A DNA stretch of 64,000 nt from Ruegeria atlantica (GTDB taxonomy: Bacteria > Pseudomonadota > Alphaproteobacteria > Rhodobacterales > Rhodobacteraceae): assembly GCA_013032095.1 (NCBI GenBank), contig WQBJ01000005.1:1-64000 (forward strand), in the 5' to 3' direction. Shown here piece by piece: positions 48,421 through 56,335 of the stretch. A program made the position numbers and the translations under genes. How positions within the stretch are numbered: position 1 is the first letter of the stretch; each line of letters begins with the position of its first letter. Under the pieces are notes generated by a model. It saw nothing but the letters and a program-made list of their open reading frames with translations, made no database searches and was not told where the DNA came from.

Positions 48421-49815
48421 TCATGGGTCAAGCGCGCTCCCTTGCCCCATTTTCCGCAAACCGTCAACAATCTGCGCCAATGCCATGCTGAGCGAACCCT
48501 TGGCCAACACCGTATCCCCCGCTCGGATCAATTCCGGCAGGTGTTCGACCATCTCAGCGCTTGTCTCACTCCATAGCCCGCGTTTTTCGTCGGGCAGCGC
48601 CTCGTGCATAGCTTTCATCAGCGGTCCGATGCAGTGAACCTGATCCACCTGCGCCATCGCGGGCACATCTGCCATACCGGCGTGCATCGGAACTTCCTGC
48701 GCACCCAACTCTTTCATATCGCCGAGAAACGCGACGCGGCGAGTACCTTGGGCGGCGGCCAGCACGTCAAGCGCGGCCTCCATCGAAGTGGGATTGGCAT
48801 TATAGCTGTCGTCCAACAACTCGATCTGCCCACCTAAGGCGAGCGGTAGCACCTCACGCACGCCTCGACCTTTGACCGGAGACCATTGACGCAGCCCGGC
48901 GATGGCTTCATCCAGATCGACGCCCATCTCAACACAGGCCGCCAGAGCACCCAACGCATTCATAGCGAAATGAGTACCGGCCGACTGCACGTCATAAGTG
49001 ATGGATGCATCACCCGCTGTGGCCCTCGCGTGGACCGAGTCGCCCCCTTGCGTCACCTCACTCAGACTGTAATCCACCGCTTCACGCCCGAAATCGACGA
49101 TCCCGGCTCCGTGGTCCAACGCTGTTTGGCGCAGGATGTCCGCGTGTTCGATGTCGGCATTAACAATGGCTGCGCCGCCGGCCTCTAATCCCTCGAAAAT
49201 CGCGGCCTTTTCATGGGCGATGCCCGCTACAGATTCAAACGCCTCAAGGTGCACAGCCGCCACGGTTGTCACCAGCGCCACGTGCGGGCGGGCCTGCCGG
49301 GCCAGCGGAGCGATCTCACCGGGGTGATTCATGCCAATCTCGATCACCGCAAATTCTGTGTCGCGCGGCATCCGGGCCAGTGTCAGAGGCACTCCCCAAT
49401 GATTATTGTAGCTGGCCACACTTGCGTGGGTTTTGCCTTGTCTTTCTAGGATGGTCGCCAACATTTCCTTGGTCGAAGTCTTACCGACGCTGCCCGTTAC
49501 GCCGATCACGCGCGCGTCCGTGCGCGCGCGGCCTGCCTGGCCCAAAGCCTCCAGCCCGGCTTGAACGTCGTCTACAATCAACAACGGAGCATCTTCGGAG
49601 ATACCTTCTGGGACACGCGACACCAACGCGGCACCTGCGCCCTTTTCCAAGGCTTGTGCCACGAAATCATGCCCGTCCCGTGCGGCCTTGAGGGCAACGA
49701 ACAGATCTCCGGGCTGGAGGGTTCTTGTGTCGATCGACACCCCATTCACCACCCAATCGGTCGTGGCGCGTCCACCGGTAGCTTCGGCAGCCTCGGCTGC
49801 GGTCCAGAGCGTCAT
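48421..49815 (-). CDS. murF: UDP-MurNAc-tripeptide--D-alanyl-D-alanine ligase MurF
   Basis: Mur ligase (464 aa) attaching D-Ala-D-Ala. P-loop VIGVTGSVGKTSTKEMLATI (about 103-122), FAVIEIGMNHPGEIAPLARQ, HLEAFESVAGIAHEKAAIFE and LDDSYNANPTSMEAALDVLA are diagnostic. It overlaps the murE stop by 4 bp. Note the P-loop has GSVGKTS where many relatives have GSNGKTT/GSSGKTT; this variation is tolerated in MurF. Confidence 0.96.
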   Translation of the reverse strand: MTLWTAAEAAEATGGRATTDWVVNGVSIDTRTLQPGDLFVALKAARDGHDFVAQALEKGAGAALVSRVPEGISEDAPLLIVDDVQAGLEALGQAGRARTDARVIGVTGSVGKTSTKEMLATILERQGKTHASVASYNNHWGVPLTLARMPRDTEFAVIEIGMNHPGEIAPLARQARPHVALVTTVAAVHLEAFESVAGIAHEKAAIFEGLEAGGAAIVNADIEHADILRQTALDHGAGIVDFGREAVDYSLSEVTQGGDSVHARATAGDASITYDVQSAGTHFAMNALGALAACVEMGVDLDEAIAGLRQWSPVKGRGVREVLPLALGGQIELLDDSYNANPTSMEAALDVLAAAQGTRRVAFLGDMKELGAQEVPMHAGMADVPAMAQVDQVHCIGPLMKAMHEALPDEKRGLWSETSAEMVEHLPELIRAGDTVLAKGSLSMALAQIVDGLRKMGQGSALDP

Positions 49816-51293
49816 GCCACTCTCCCATCCAGCGCGGCCACGCTGATACTGGCTTGCTCCACGTCATCAAACGGCAAGACCTGATCGCCGACGATCTGCC
49901 CCGTTTCATGCCCCTTGCCTGCGATCAAAAGCGCGTCGCCGGGTTGCAGCGCATCAATTCCGCGCAAGATGGCTTCGGCCCTGTCGCCCACTTCAGTGGC
50001 CTCCGGTGCACCCAGCAGGACGGCAGCGCGGATTGTAGCTGGGTCCTCGCTGCGCGGGTTGTCGTCGGTAACAAAGACCACGTCCGCATTATCTGCTGCA
50101 GCTTTGCCCATCAAAGGTCGCTTGGTGGCGTCCCGATCCCCCCCTGCACCGACGATAGCGATCAATCGCCCCATTACATGCGGGCGCATCGCCTTGAGCG
50201 CGGTGGCCACTGCGTCCGGTGTATGAGCGTAGTCGACAAACACGGCAGCGCCGTTTTCCCGCGTGGCGGCCAACTGCATGCGGCCGCGAACGGTTGTCAG
50301 ATGCGGCAAAGTTTCGAAAACGCGCTCGGGCTCTTCCCCAGCTGCGATGACCAGACCACAAGCGAGCAGGATATTCTCGGCCTGAAACCCTCCGATCAGA
50401 TTTAGGCGGGTTTGGAACACTTTTCCCTTCCATGAAAAACGCAAGTCCTGCCCGGTTGCGTCGAAGCGCTGGTTCAATAGGCAAAGGTCAGTCTCACCCC
50501 GCCCAACCGTCAACACCGACTGCCCCCTGGCTTCGGCGATTTTAAGAACTTCAGCTCCCTTTGGGTCGCTCATGTTGATCACGACCGAGCCGTCCTGAGG
50601 CAGAACCCGGTCGAACAATCCGGCCTTGGCTGCGAAGTAAGCCTCGAACGTTTCGTGATAGTCCAGATGGTCCTGCGTGAAGTTTGAGAACCCAGCGGCT
50701 GTCAGATGTACCCCATCCAGGCGACGTTGTTCGAGGCCGTGTGAGGACGCTTCCATCGCCGCGTGGGTCACGCCGTTCTCGGCGGCCTCGGCCAGACAAC
50801 GATGCAAGGTGATCGGTTCCGGTGTGGTGTGGGCCAACGGCGCGGTCCAGGCACCTTCAACGCCCGTGGTGCCAAGGTTCACTGCAGCGTGGCCGAGTTC
50901 CATCCAGATCTGACGCACGAACGTCGCGACCGAGGTTTTGCCATTGGTGCCGGTGACGGCAACGATGGTTTGGGGCTGCGTGCCGAACCACAACGCGGCG
51001 GCGCCAGCCAGCGCCTGACGCGGGTCCTCGACCACGATCAGCGCAGCGTCCGATGACGCCAGTTCCTCAGAGGCAATTTCAGCACCTTCGGCATCTGTCA
51101 GGATAGCCGTTGCGCCCATGCGCAAAGCGAATTGAATAAACTCTCCGCCGTGAACGCGTGTGCCGGGAAGCGCTGCAAAGAGGTAGCCGTCCTTCACCTC
51201 GCGACTATCAACCGCCAAACCAGTGATGTCGGGATTCGCACCGCCTCGCGCGGTAAGGGCCAGTTGGCTAAGTGTTTTCGTCCTTGCGCCCAT
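49812..51293 (-). CDS. murE: UDP-MurNAc-L-alanyl-D-glutamate--2,6-diaminopimelate ligase MurE
   Basis: Mur ligase (493 aa) adding the third residue. P-loop VAVTGTNGKTSVATFVRQIW (about 114-133), TPEPITLHRCLAEAAENGVT, MEASSHGLEQRRLDGVHLTA and FTQDHLDYHETFEAYFAAKA are present. The specificity motif is DDNPRSEDP (about 406-414); DNPR marks meso-diaminopimelate rather than lysine as substrate. It lies 22 bp after ftsI and overlaps murF by 4 bp. Confidence 0.97.
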   Translation of the reverse strand: MGARTKTLSQLALTARGGANPDITGLAVDSREVKDGYLFAALPGTRVHGGEFIQFALRMGATAILTDAEGAEIASEELASSDAALIVVEDPRQALAGAAALWFGTQPQTIVAVTGTNGKTSVATFVRQIWMELGHAAVNLGTTGVEGAWTAPLAHTTPEPITLHRCLAEAAENGVTHAAMEASSHGLEQRRLDGVHLTAAGFSNFTQDHLDYHETFEAYFAAKAGLFDRVLPQDGSVVINMSDPKGAEVLKIAEARGQSVLTVGRGETDLCLLNQRFDATGQDLRFSWKGKVFQTRLNLIGGFQAENILLACGLVIAAGEEPERVFETLPHLTTVRGRMQLAATRENGAAVFVDYAHTPDAVATALKAMRPHVMGRLIAIVGAGGDRDATKRPLMGKAAADNADVVFVTDDNPRSEDPATIRAAVLLGAPEATEVGDRAEAILRGIDALQPGDALLIAGKGHETGQIVGDQVLPFDDVEQASISVAALDGRVA

Positions 51294-51315
51294 GACCCAC
51301 CTCTTTCCGGACAGC

Positions 51316-53103
51316 CTAATTCGAGGTCAGGGTTATAGCAGCGCGCGCCTCAGGCTCAAGCCGGGGACGCAGCCCTAGCAGCGGCGCGATCCGGGCGATC
51401 AGCTCTGACGCGACGGGAACTGCCGTCCACCCCGCCGTCCGGCGCTTTTCGCCATAAGCGACAATGGAAGGCTCATCCAAAGTGACAATCAGCACATATT
51501 TCGGATCATATGCCGGGAAGATCGTCGCAAAGGTAGCAATAACCTTGTCATCATAGTATCCGCCGCGCGGTTTGGGCTTATCGGCTGTTCCAGTTTTACC
51601 GGCCACATCATACCCCGCTACATCGCCGAAGCTGGCCGTACCGTCCGTCACCACCTTGCGCAGCATCCTCTGCGCCTGCGTCGCTGCACTGTTCGACATC
51701 ACCCGGGGTCCGTATTGAGGCCCATTTTTGCGTAGAATAGTTGGGCTGACATAGTGCCCGCCATTGGCAATCGCCGCATAGCCCGCGGCCAGATGCATCG
51801 GGCTGGTCGACAGACCGTGCCCATAGGAAATAGTCACCGTGCTCAACTCGCCCCATTTCTTGGGCTTCAGCGGAGCGCCGCCTGCCGCCTCGACAATCTC
51901 GAACGGCGTGGCTTCGAACATGCCCAGCGCCTCAAGGAAATCCTGTTGTCGTTTTGCACCGATCTGCAGCGCCAGCCGCCCGGTGCCCCGGTTCGAGCTG
52001 TGGACGATCACATCCGCAACACTGATCTTGCCGTAATTCTTGCCGTTGAACTCACCGATCGGGAACCGCCCGATCTTCATCGGGCCGGAGGTATCGATGA
52101 TGGTTTCGGAGTTCACCAGCCCCAGCTGCACGGCCTGCGCTGCGGTGAAGATTTTGAACACCGAGCCCAGCTCGTACACACCCTGCACATAGCGGTTGAA
52201 CAAGGGGCTGTCCGACGGGTCGAACCCCGAGGTCGGCGGGCGCGGGCGGTCATTGGGGTCGAACGAAGGCAGCGACGCGGCCGAGATCACCTCACCCGTA
52301 TGCGCATTCATCAGAACCGCCGAGGCGCCCTTGGCGTTCATGATCTTCATGCCGCCATACAGCACTTGTTCCACAGCGGCCTGAACGGTCAGATCCAGCG
52401 ACAGTTGCAGCGGTTTGTTGCCATTGGCCGGGTCGCGCAGATAGTCGTCGAACTGTTTCTCAACACCGGCCACACCGATGACTTCGGCGGCGCTTACGCC
52501 CTCACGACCGAAACCGGAACCGCCCAGAATATGCGCGGCGAGGCGACCATTCGGGTAGAGCCGCATCTCACGCGGGCCAAACAGAATTCCGGGATCGCCG
52601 ATATCATGCACCGCCTGTTTCTGTTCGGGCGAGATGCGCTTCTTGATCCACAGGAACTTGCGCTTGCCGGTGAAATCCTTGACGAGACGCTCTTTGTCCA
52701 GATCGGGGAAGATCGCCACCAGTTGATCCGCCGCGGCAATCGGGTCGATCATCAAAGGTGGCTGGGCGTAAACGGAATAGGTATCCAGATTGGTCGCCAG
52801 AATGCGCCCCTCACGGTCCACGATATTGGCCCGCTGCATGGCAATGGCGGCACCGGGAGTACTGGCCAGCGGCTCCTGCGCCTCGGACGTGGCCAACATG
52901 CCCATACGGACACCCACCACCGAGAAAGCGCAGAAAAAGAACAGGCCCAAAACCAAAAGGCGCCCTTCGGCGCGGGCGCGGGCACGGTCCTTCATGTCTT
53001 CGTGACGTTGCCGGATGTTTTCCCGTTCAATCGCCTTTGGGTTCTCGCCCCGGGCGCGGGCGTCGAGGATTCGGGCCAGAGGGCGCAGAGGCGTGCGGGT
53101 CAT
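51316..53103 (-). CDS. ftsI: Division-specific transpeptidase FtsI (PBP3)
   Basis: Class B penicillin-binding protein (595 aa) that cross-links septal peptidoglycan. The single N-terminal membrane span is LLVLGLFFFCAFSVVGVRMG (about 48-67). Catalytic motifs: SxxK in YELGSVFKIFTAAQAV (Ser near 311), SxN in VIVHSSNRGTGRLALQ (near 363), and KTG in VAGKTGTADKPKPRGG (near 510). The gene overlaps the ftsL stop by 4 bp (ATGA). Confidence 0.96.
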   Translation of the reverse strand: MTRTPLRPLARILDARARGENPKAIERENIRQRHEDMKDRARARAEGRLLVLGLFFFCAFSVVGVRMGMLATSEAQEPLASTPGAAIAMQRANIVDREGRILATNLDTYSVYAQPPLMIDPIAAADQLVAIFPDLDKERLVKDFTGKRKFLWIKKRISPEQKQAVHDIGDPGILFGPREMRLYPNGRLAAHILGGSGFGREGVSAAEVIGVAGVEKQFDDYLRDPANGNKPLQLSLDLTVQAAVEQVLYGGMKIMNAKGASAVLMNAHTGEVISAASLPSFDPNDRPRPPTSGFDPSDSPLFNRYVQGVYELGSVFKIFTAAQAVQLGLVNSETIIDTSGPMKIGRFPIGEFNGKNYGKISVADVIVHSSNRGTGRLALQIGAKRQQDFLEALGMFEATPFEIVEAAGGAPLKPKKWGELSTVTISYGHGLSTSPMHLAAGYAAIANGGHYVSPTILRKNGPQYGPRVMSNSAATQAQRMLRKVVTDGTASFGDVAGYDVAGKTGTADKPKPRGGYYDDKVIATFATIFPAYDPKYVLIVTLDEPSIVAYGEKRRTAGWTAVPVASELIARIAPLLGLRPRLEPEARAAITLTSN

Positions 53104-53468
53104 GGAATCTGCACCTCGCCCAGCGCCTGAGTACTGGTGATGGCCTGCAACTCAATCGGGTCAACGATGGGCAGATCCGGGTCCTCGGCATATGAAATCT
53201 GGTCGGCGCGTCCGAATTGTTCCGCGCGCAGGGGTAGCAGCCCCAAACGTTCAAAATTCAGATCCGCCAGTTCGCGCAAACGGTCGGGCCGGTTCAGATA
53301 CGCCCATTCCGCGTTCAGAACGGCCAGCCGAACCTGCGCCATACCGATCTCGCGCTGAAGCTTCTGTGTCTCTTTCACTACCTGTTGGGTGCGGTAATTC
53401 TCCTGATACGCCCAAAGCGCCAGTCCGAATACGGCCAGAGCGGTCAAAACATACAAAATACTCTTCAT
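53100..53468 (-). CDS. ftsL: Cell division protein FtsL
   Basis: A 122-aa bitopic divisome protein. One membrane segment lies at the N terminus ([20 protein letters not shown], about 4-23), followed by a coiled coil with leucine-zipper pattern ([40 protein letters not shown]). Identification rests on topology, the [12 protein letters not shown] block usual in alphaproteobacterial FtsL, and location between rsmH and ftsI with 4-bp overlaps at both ends. Confidence 0.92.
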   Translation of the reverse strand: MKSILYVLTALAVFGLALWAYQENYRTQQVVKETQKLQREIGMAQVRLAVLNAEWAYLNRPDRLRELADLNFERLGLLPLRAEQFGRADQISYAEDPDLPIVDPIELQAITSTQALGEVQIP

Positions 53469-54457
53469 TTCGCTCTACCCCCAAGTTGCGGCATCCCAAT
53501 AGCGCGGGCATCAATTTCCCCCGCTGGAGCATCAGTCCGCACCGCAACGCGCAGCTTGGCCGAGCGCGCGCGTGGGTTTTCCTGCAATTCCTGATCGTCC
53601 GGACCCACGGCCTTGCGGGTCTTTAGCGTGAATTGCGGCTGCTCTTGCTCCAACTCAGGCGCGTATCGGTTGGCACGACCGGTCTTGCCCGCCCGGGACT
53701 GAAAGAACCGTTTGACCATCCGGTCCTCAATAGAATGAAAGGTTACAACTGCCAGTTGGCCGCCCGGTTTCAGTGCACGCTCAGCGGCCATAAGCCCTTC
53801 AAACAACTCTTCGTATTCCGCATTTACGGCAATCCGCAGACCCTGAAAGCTACGCGTCGCTGGATGCGATTGGCCGGGCTTTGGGCGCGGCAGGCAGGAC
53901 TCAATGATCGCAACCAGCCGAAGCGTCGTGGTGATCGGTTCCTCGGCCCGCGCTTTCACAATGGCCTTGGCGATGCGGCGGCTGGCACGCTCCTCACCGT
54001 AGTGAAACAGGATGTCCGCCAGTTGTGCCTCGGTCGCGGTGTTGACCAGATCGGCGGCGCTTTCACCCTCCTGGCTCATGCGCATGTCCAGCGGGCCGTC
54101 CTTCATGAAGGAAAAACCGCGCTCGGCCTGATCCAGCTGCATCGAAGACACACCGAGGTCCAACACGACGCCATCCAAGTCCCGCGCATATTCATCCATG
54201 CGCGAGAACACACCGGGCTGCATCACCAGCCGGTCGCCGTAGTTACCTGCCCAGTCTGCCGCCATCTCAAAGGCCAGAGGATCGCGATCGACACCGATGA
54301 CCTTGTCGGCTCCAGCATCCAGCAAACCGCGCGTGTATCCACCTGCCCCAAAGGTGCCATCCAGCCAAACGCCCGACACCGGAGCCACGGCTGCTAGTAG
54401 TGGGCGCAGTAAAACGGGAATATGAGGTTTGTCGGAGGGGGTTTCAGCGCCGGCCAT
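53465..54457 (-). CDS. rsmH: 16S rRNA (cytosine(1402)-N(4))-methyltransferase RsmH
   Basis: SAM-dependent methyltransferase (330 aa, formerly MraW) that modifies C1402 in the ribosomal P site. The start region [20 protein letters not shown] leads to SAM motif [21 protein letters not shown], then [20 protein letters not shown] and [20 protein letters not shown]. The C terminus [20 protein letters not shown] is also family-like. The start at 54457 places the conserved part close to the N terminus; the ATG at 54481 has a better GGAG site but lies further inside mraZ. It overlaps mraZ either way or nearly so. Confidence 0.94.
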   Translation of the reverse strand: MAGAETPSDKPHIPVLLRPLLAAVAPVSGVWLDGTFGAGGYTRGLLDAGADKVIGVDRDPLAFEMAADWAGNYGDRLVMQPGVFSRMDEYARDLDGVVLDLGVSSMQLDQAERGFSFMKDGPLDMRMSQEGESAADLVNTATEAQLADILFHYGEERASRRIAKAIVKARAEEPITTTLRLVAIIESCLPRPKPGQSHPATRSFQGLRIAVNAEYEELFEGLMAAERALKPGGQLAVVTFHSIEDRMVKRFFQSRAGKTGRANRYAPELEQEQPQFTLKTRKAVGPDDQELQENPRARSAKLRVAVRTDAPAGEIDARAIGMPQLGGRAK

Positions 54458-54461
54458 GCCG

Positions 54462-54965
54462 TTACGCGTCCCCGACGCCATCTAGGAACTCCAGAGGATC
54501 GAAGTCCTCGGGCTGTTCGTCCAGCCATTCCTCAGCTACGGCCAACTCTTCGGATTCGTAAGTCTCGGGCTTCCAGATCTGGAACGTGTCACCGGCGGCG
54601 ATAAAGAACGCCTCATTTTCAAGCCCGATCTTTTTGCGCAGCTTGGCCGGCAGCACCAGCCGCCCGGTCTCATCCACCGTGGTTGGGAAGGACTGACCGT
54701 GGAACATGCGCTGCAGCATCTTCCGCTGCATCGAGCCGCGCGGCAGCGCATCAATCTTGTCATCGACCTCGTCGATCGCTTGCATGGTATAGCATTCTAG
54801 GAATTTGCGGCGGTGATCGCCATAGACGATTACCAGTTCAGGAGCATCTCCGGGCTGCCAGTTAGGATCAGAAGCCTCAAGCACACGGCGAAACGAGGCC
54901 GGGATCGACACCCTGCCCTTCGTATCCACCTTGTGGTGGCTTTCACCTCTAAACCTGCGCGCCAA
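54462..54965 (-). CDS. mraZ: Transcriptional regulator MraZ
   Basis: A 167-aa AbrB-like double-domain DNA-binding protein, first gene of the dcw cluster and its autoregulator in other bacteria. Two swapped-hairpin repeats are seen: [20 protein letters not shown] (about 9-28) and [20 protein letters not shown] (about 101-120). I choose the TTG at 54965, giving (M)[17 protein letters not shown], the usual N terminus; AAAGGGA lies 8 nt upstream. The ATG at 55046 would add 27 residues without homology and lies near the leader terminator. Confidence 0.93.
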   Translation of the reverse strand: MARRFRGESHHKVDTKGRVSIPASFRRVLEASDPNWQPGDAPELVIVYGDHRRKFLECYTMQAIDEVDDKIDALPRGSMQRKMLQRMFHGQSFPTTVDETGRLVLPAKLRKKIGLENEAFFIAAGDTFQIWKPETYESEELAVAEEWLDEQPEDFDPLEFLDGVGDA

Positions 54966-55019
54966 GACGATTGTCCCTTTCGCTTGCGCCCCACCAAGAA
55001 ATTCCGTTCCCCCCGGATG

Positions 55020-55060
55020 AAAAACGGCGGGTTGATCTGCTGCCACCGATCAACCCGCCG
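55020..55060 (-). terminator. Leader terminator upstream of mraZ
   Basis: On the minus strand, CGGCGGGTTGATC pairs perfectly (13 bp, 10-nt loop) with GATCAACCCGCCG (55025-55060) and runs into TTTTT (55024-55020). It lies about 60 nt before the mraZ start, so it would end a leader RNA or limit read-through into the dcw operon. Confidence 0.92.
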
Positions 55061-55228
55061 CATTGACCCGCTGAGCGGGATGTCCAGCTGCGCGCGCCAC
55101 CTGGGGGGATGTCTGCTCGCCCGCGCGCCGGATCTCTAGAGTGATGAAAGCGAGATGCCTGTATGAAACCTGTTTTTGTTGGTTCGGGGTCGTTTGGCGC
55201 CCCACGTGCCTCGTCCTCATCGGATGAA
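55020..55228 (-). ncRNA. upsM: UpsM-like leader sRNA of the dcw cluster
   Basis: In Rhodobacter sphaeroides, the long mraZ leader yields the abundant sRNA UpsM (about 200 nt) by partial termination before mraZ and RNase E processing. Here the same position holds about 200 nt without a gene, structured (for example CCCGCT-GAGCGGG at 55067-55079), ending in the perfect terminator at 55020-55060. The 5' end is inferred from the UpsM length, not from a mapped promoter. I call it by position and architecture; primary sequence identity was not compared. Confidence 0.68.
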
Positions 55229-55265
55229 TAAGGGATGACATGGGAAATCATGGAAATCAACAGAA
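55221..55265. promoter_or_regulatory. Candidate MraZ boxes (10-bp phased repeats)
   Basis: At exact 10-bp steps the plus strand reads CGGAT (55221), AGGGA (55231), TGGGA (55241), TGGAA (55251) and CAGAA (55261), with related ATGA/ATCA spacers. E. coli MraZ binds TGGGN repeats separated by 5 nt, which is the same 10-bp phase. The array lies where the promoter of the leader RNA is expected. Binding is inferred. Confidence 0.5.
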
Positions 55266-55873
55266 AATTTCACAAGGTGATCTACAGAGTCGCAACATAT
55301 CCAAACACAAATTAAAAGAAAACCACCCTATCCACACATCAATTAGACTAAGTGAATTTTCTATACACCATATATTGTGCCTTCAGTGTGCCGCCCAGCA
55401 TGTCCCATGTTTTCCCAGTATTTTTCGCGGAATCACAATATCCTCTCTCAACGGACGAAAAAATGCGGCCTTCAGCACCGAATCACCCAAAGCCAGATGG
55501 CTTGAGGAGGCTTCGCAGATCCCGTTCCCACCCCGAGCCCATGAATTCCCATACGCCGAAAGCCCCAATCAGAGGCATCATGCATTCCCCTCCTATCTCG
55601 AAGCGCACAAATTCAAATCAATGGGCGTAAAGAAGTAGCAGCTCCAAGCATGTTGCTACTTCGAGACTGGCGCCGAAATGGAAAGAAGGCCGCCAAAGCC
55701 CATGTTTTTAAGGCCTTAAGGCTACTAGATACCCAACACGTTGATATCTATGCAATTGCTGCATAGCGGCATTGACGACGCAGGCTATTGTGCAAGCGCA
55801 GCATTTCCTTATCTTCATCCTCAAGCAAACGCCGAAACACTTCGGCAACAACGAAAACTATCGAGTATCGCAG
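55266..55873. other. Divergent AT-rich control region between dcw leader and DUF1127 gene
   Basis: No convincing gene lies here; a 132-aa plus-strand frame at 55240-55638 has no protein-like features. The part 55266-55380 is AT-rich. Structured elements are a 9-bp stem GAAGTAGCA / TGCTACTTC (55632-55662), the palindrome TTAAGGCCTTAA (55708-55719), the dyad CTATGCA-N5-TGCATAG (55748-55766) and a GCCGAA-ACAC-TTCGGC hairpin (55831-55846) in the likely 5' leader of the DUF1127 gene. A TTGATA at 55741 could be a -35 box, but no convincing -10 follows. Confidence 0.5.
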
Positions 55874-56095
55874 ATGGCTGCAGCAACACATCAGACCGCA
55901 CTGAAGAGCGCACCGGCAACCGGCCTGGCTTCGCTGATCGAAGCTGCAAAGACTCGGTTCGTTCGCTACCGAGTTTACCGCCAGACAGTAACCGAACTGT
56001 CCGAACTGTCGAACCGCGAACTGGCTGATCTGGGCTTGCACCGTTCGATGATCCGCCGCCTGGCAATGCAAGCGGCCGAAGAGCACACCGCGTAA
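55874..56095 (+). CDS. DUF1127 small protein (CcaF1-like)
   Basis: A 73-aa Arg-rich protein. The C-terminal half has the DUF1127 signature: VTELSELSNRELADLGLHRS then MIRRLAMQAAEEHTA. The ATG at 55874 (MAAATHQTALKSAPATGLAS) is chosen over 55772 because the extra N-terminal residues are not family-like. In R. sphaeroides, the DUF1127 protein upstream of the CcsR sRNAs (CcaF1) is an RNA-binding protein affecting sRNA processing; the same gene order is found here. The stop is 26 bp before the first sRNA hairpin, so the mRNA and sRNAs are probably one transcript. Confidence 0.87.
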   Translation: MAAATHQTALKSAPATGLASLIEAAKTRFVRYRVYRQTVTELSELSNRELADLGLHRSMIRRLAMQAAEEHTA

Positions 56096-56121
56096 AAAAG
56101 CGCGAGACGACATACCGAGAT

Positions 56122-56191
56122 CAGGTTCTTCCTCCTCCCTTAGGACCTGTATTTCAGCGGCGATATCTCTCCTCCTCCCTGATATCGCCGC
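56122..56191 (+). ncRNA. CcsR/cuckoo-type sRNA, copy 1
   Basis: Two hairpins with CCTCCTCCC in the loops. Hairpin 1 (56122-56149): CAGGTTC pairs with GGACCTG (one G-U), motif at 56131-56139. Hairpin 2 (56157-56191): GCGGCGATATC / GATATCGCCGC, 11 bp perfect, motif at 56171-56179. Loops of this kind mimic the 16S anti-Shine-Dalgarno sequence. Two-hairpin units with this motif define the CcsR sRNAs of R. sphaeroides, made by processing of the DUF1127 transcript. Confidence 0.82.
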
Positions 56192-56224
56192 GACCTATAC
56201 CGGCTCTGAGTGCCGGATACAGAC

Positions 56225-56300
56225 ACACCGGGTACTCCTCCTCCCTTTCCTGGTGTTGAAAGCGCGCGGCGACGTCTTCCTCCTCCCTGACGTCGCCGCG
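56225..56300 (+). ncRNA. CcsR/cuckoo-type sRNA, copy 2
   Basis: Hairpin 3 (56225-56256): ACACCGGG with CCTGGTGT (one G-U), motif at 56237-56245. Hairpin 4 (56265-56300): CGCGGCGACGTC / GACGTCGCCGCG, 12 bp perfect, motif at 56279-56287. The stems differ in sequence from copy 1 but keep pairing, while the loop motif is unchanged: compensatory variation that supports RNA structure. A small spacer hairpin CCGGC-N7-GCCGG (56200-56216) separates copies 1 and 2. Confidence 0.82.
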
Positions 56301-56335
56301 ACTTGCAAATACCGGGATCAGACCCGGGTTCGGAT

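Noticed and set aside
55329..55337. DnaA box / replication origin
   Set aside because: CTATCCACA is one mismatch from TTATCCACA, but it is isolated, without clustered boxes, dnaA or other origin genes.
55020..55460. RNase P RNA (rnpB) upstream of mraZ
   Set aside because: I looked for conserved rnpB blocks such as GAGGAAAGTCCGG and did not find them; the UpsM explanation fits better.
55240..55638. 132-aa plus-strand frame in the dcw-DUF1127 gap
   Set aside because: No family-like segments, no ribosome-binding site I trust, and it lies across the AT-rich control region and candidate MraZ boxes.
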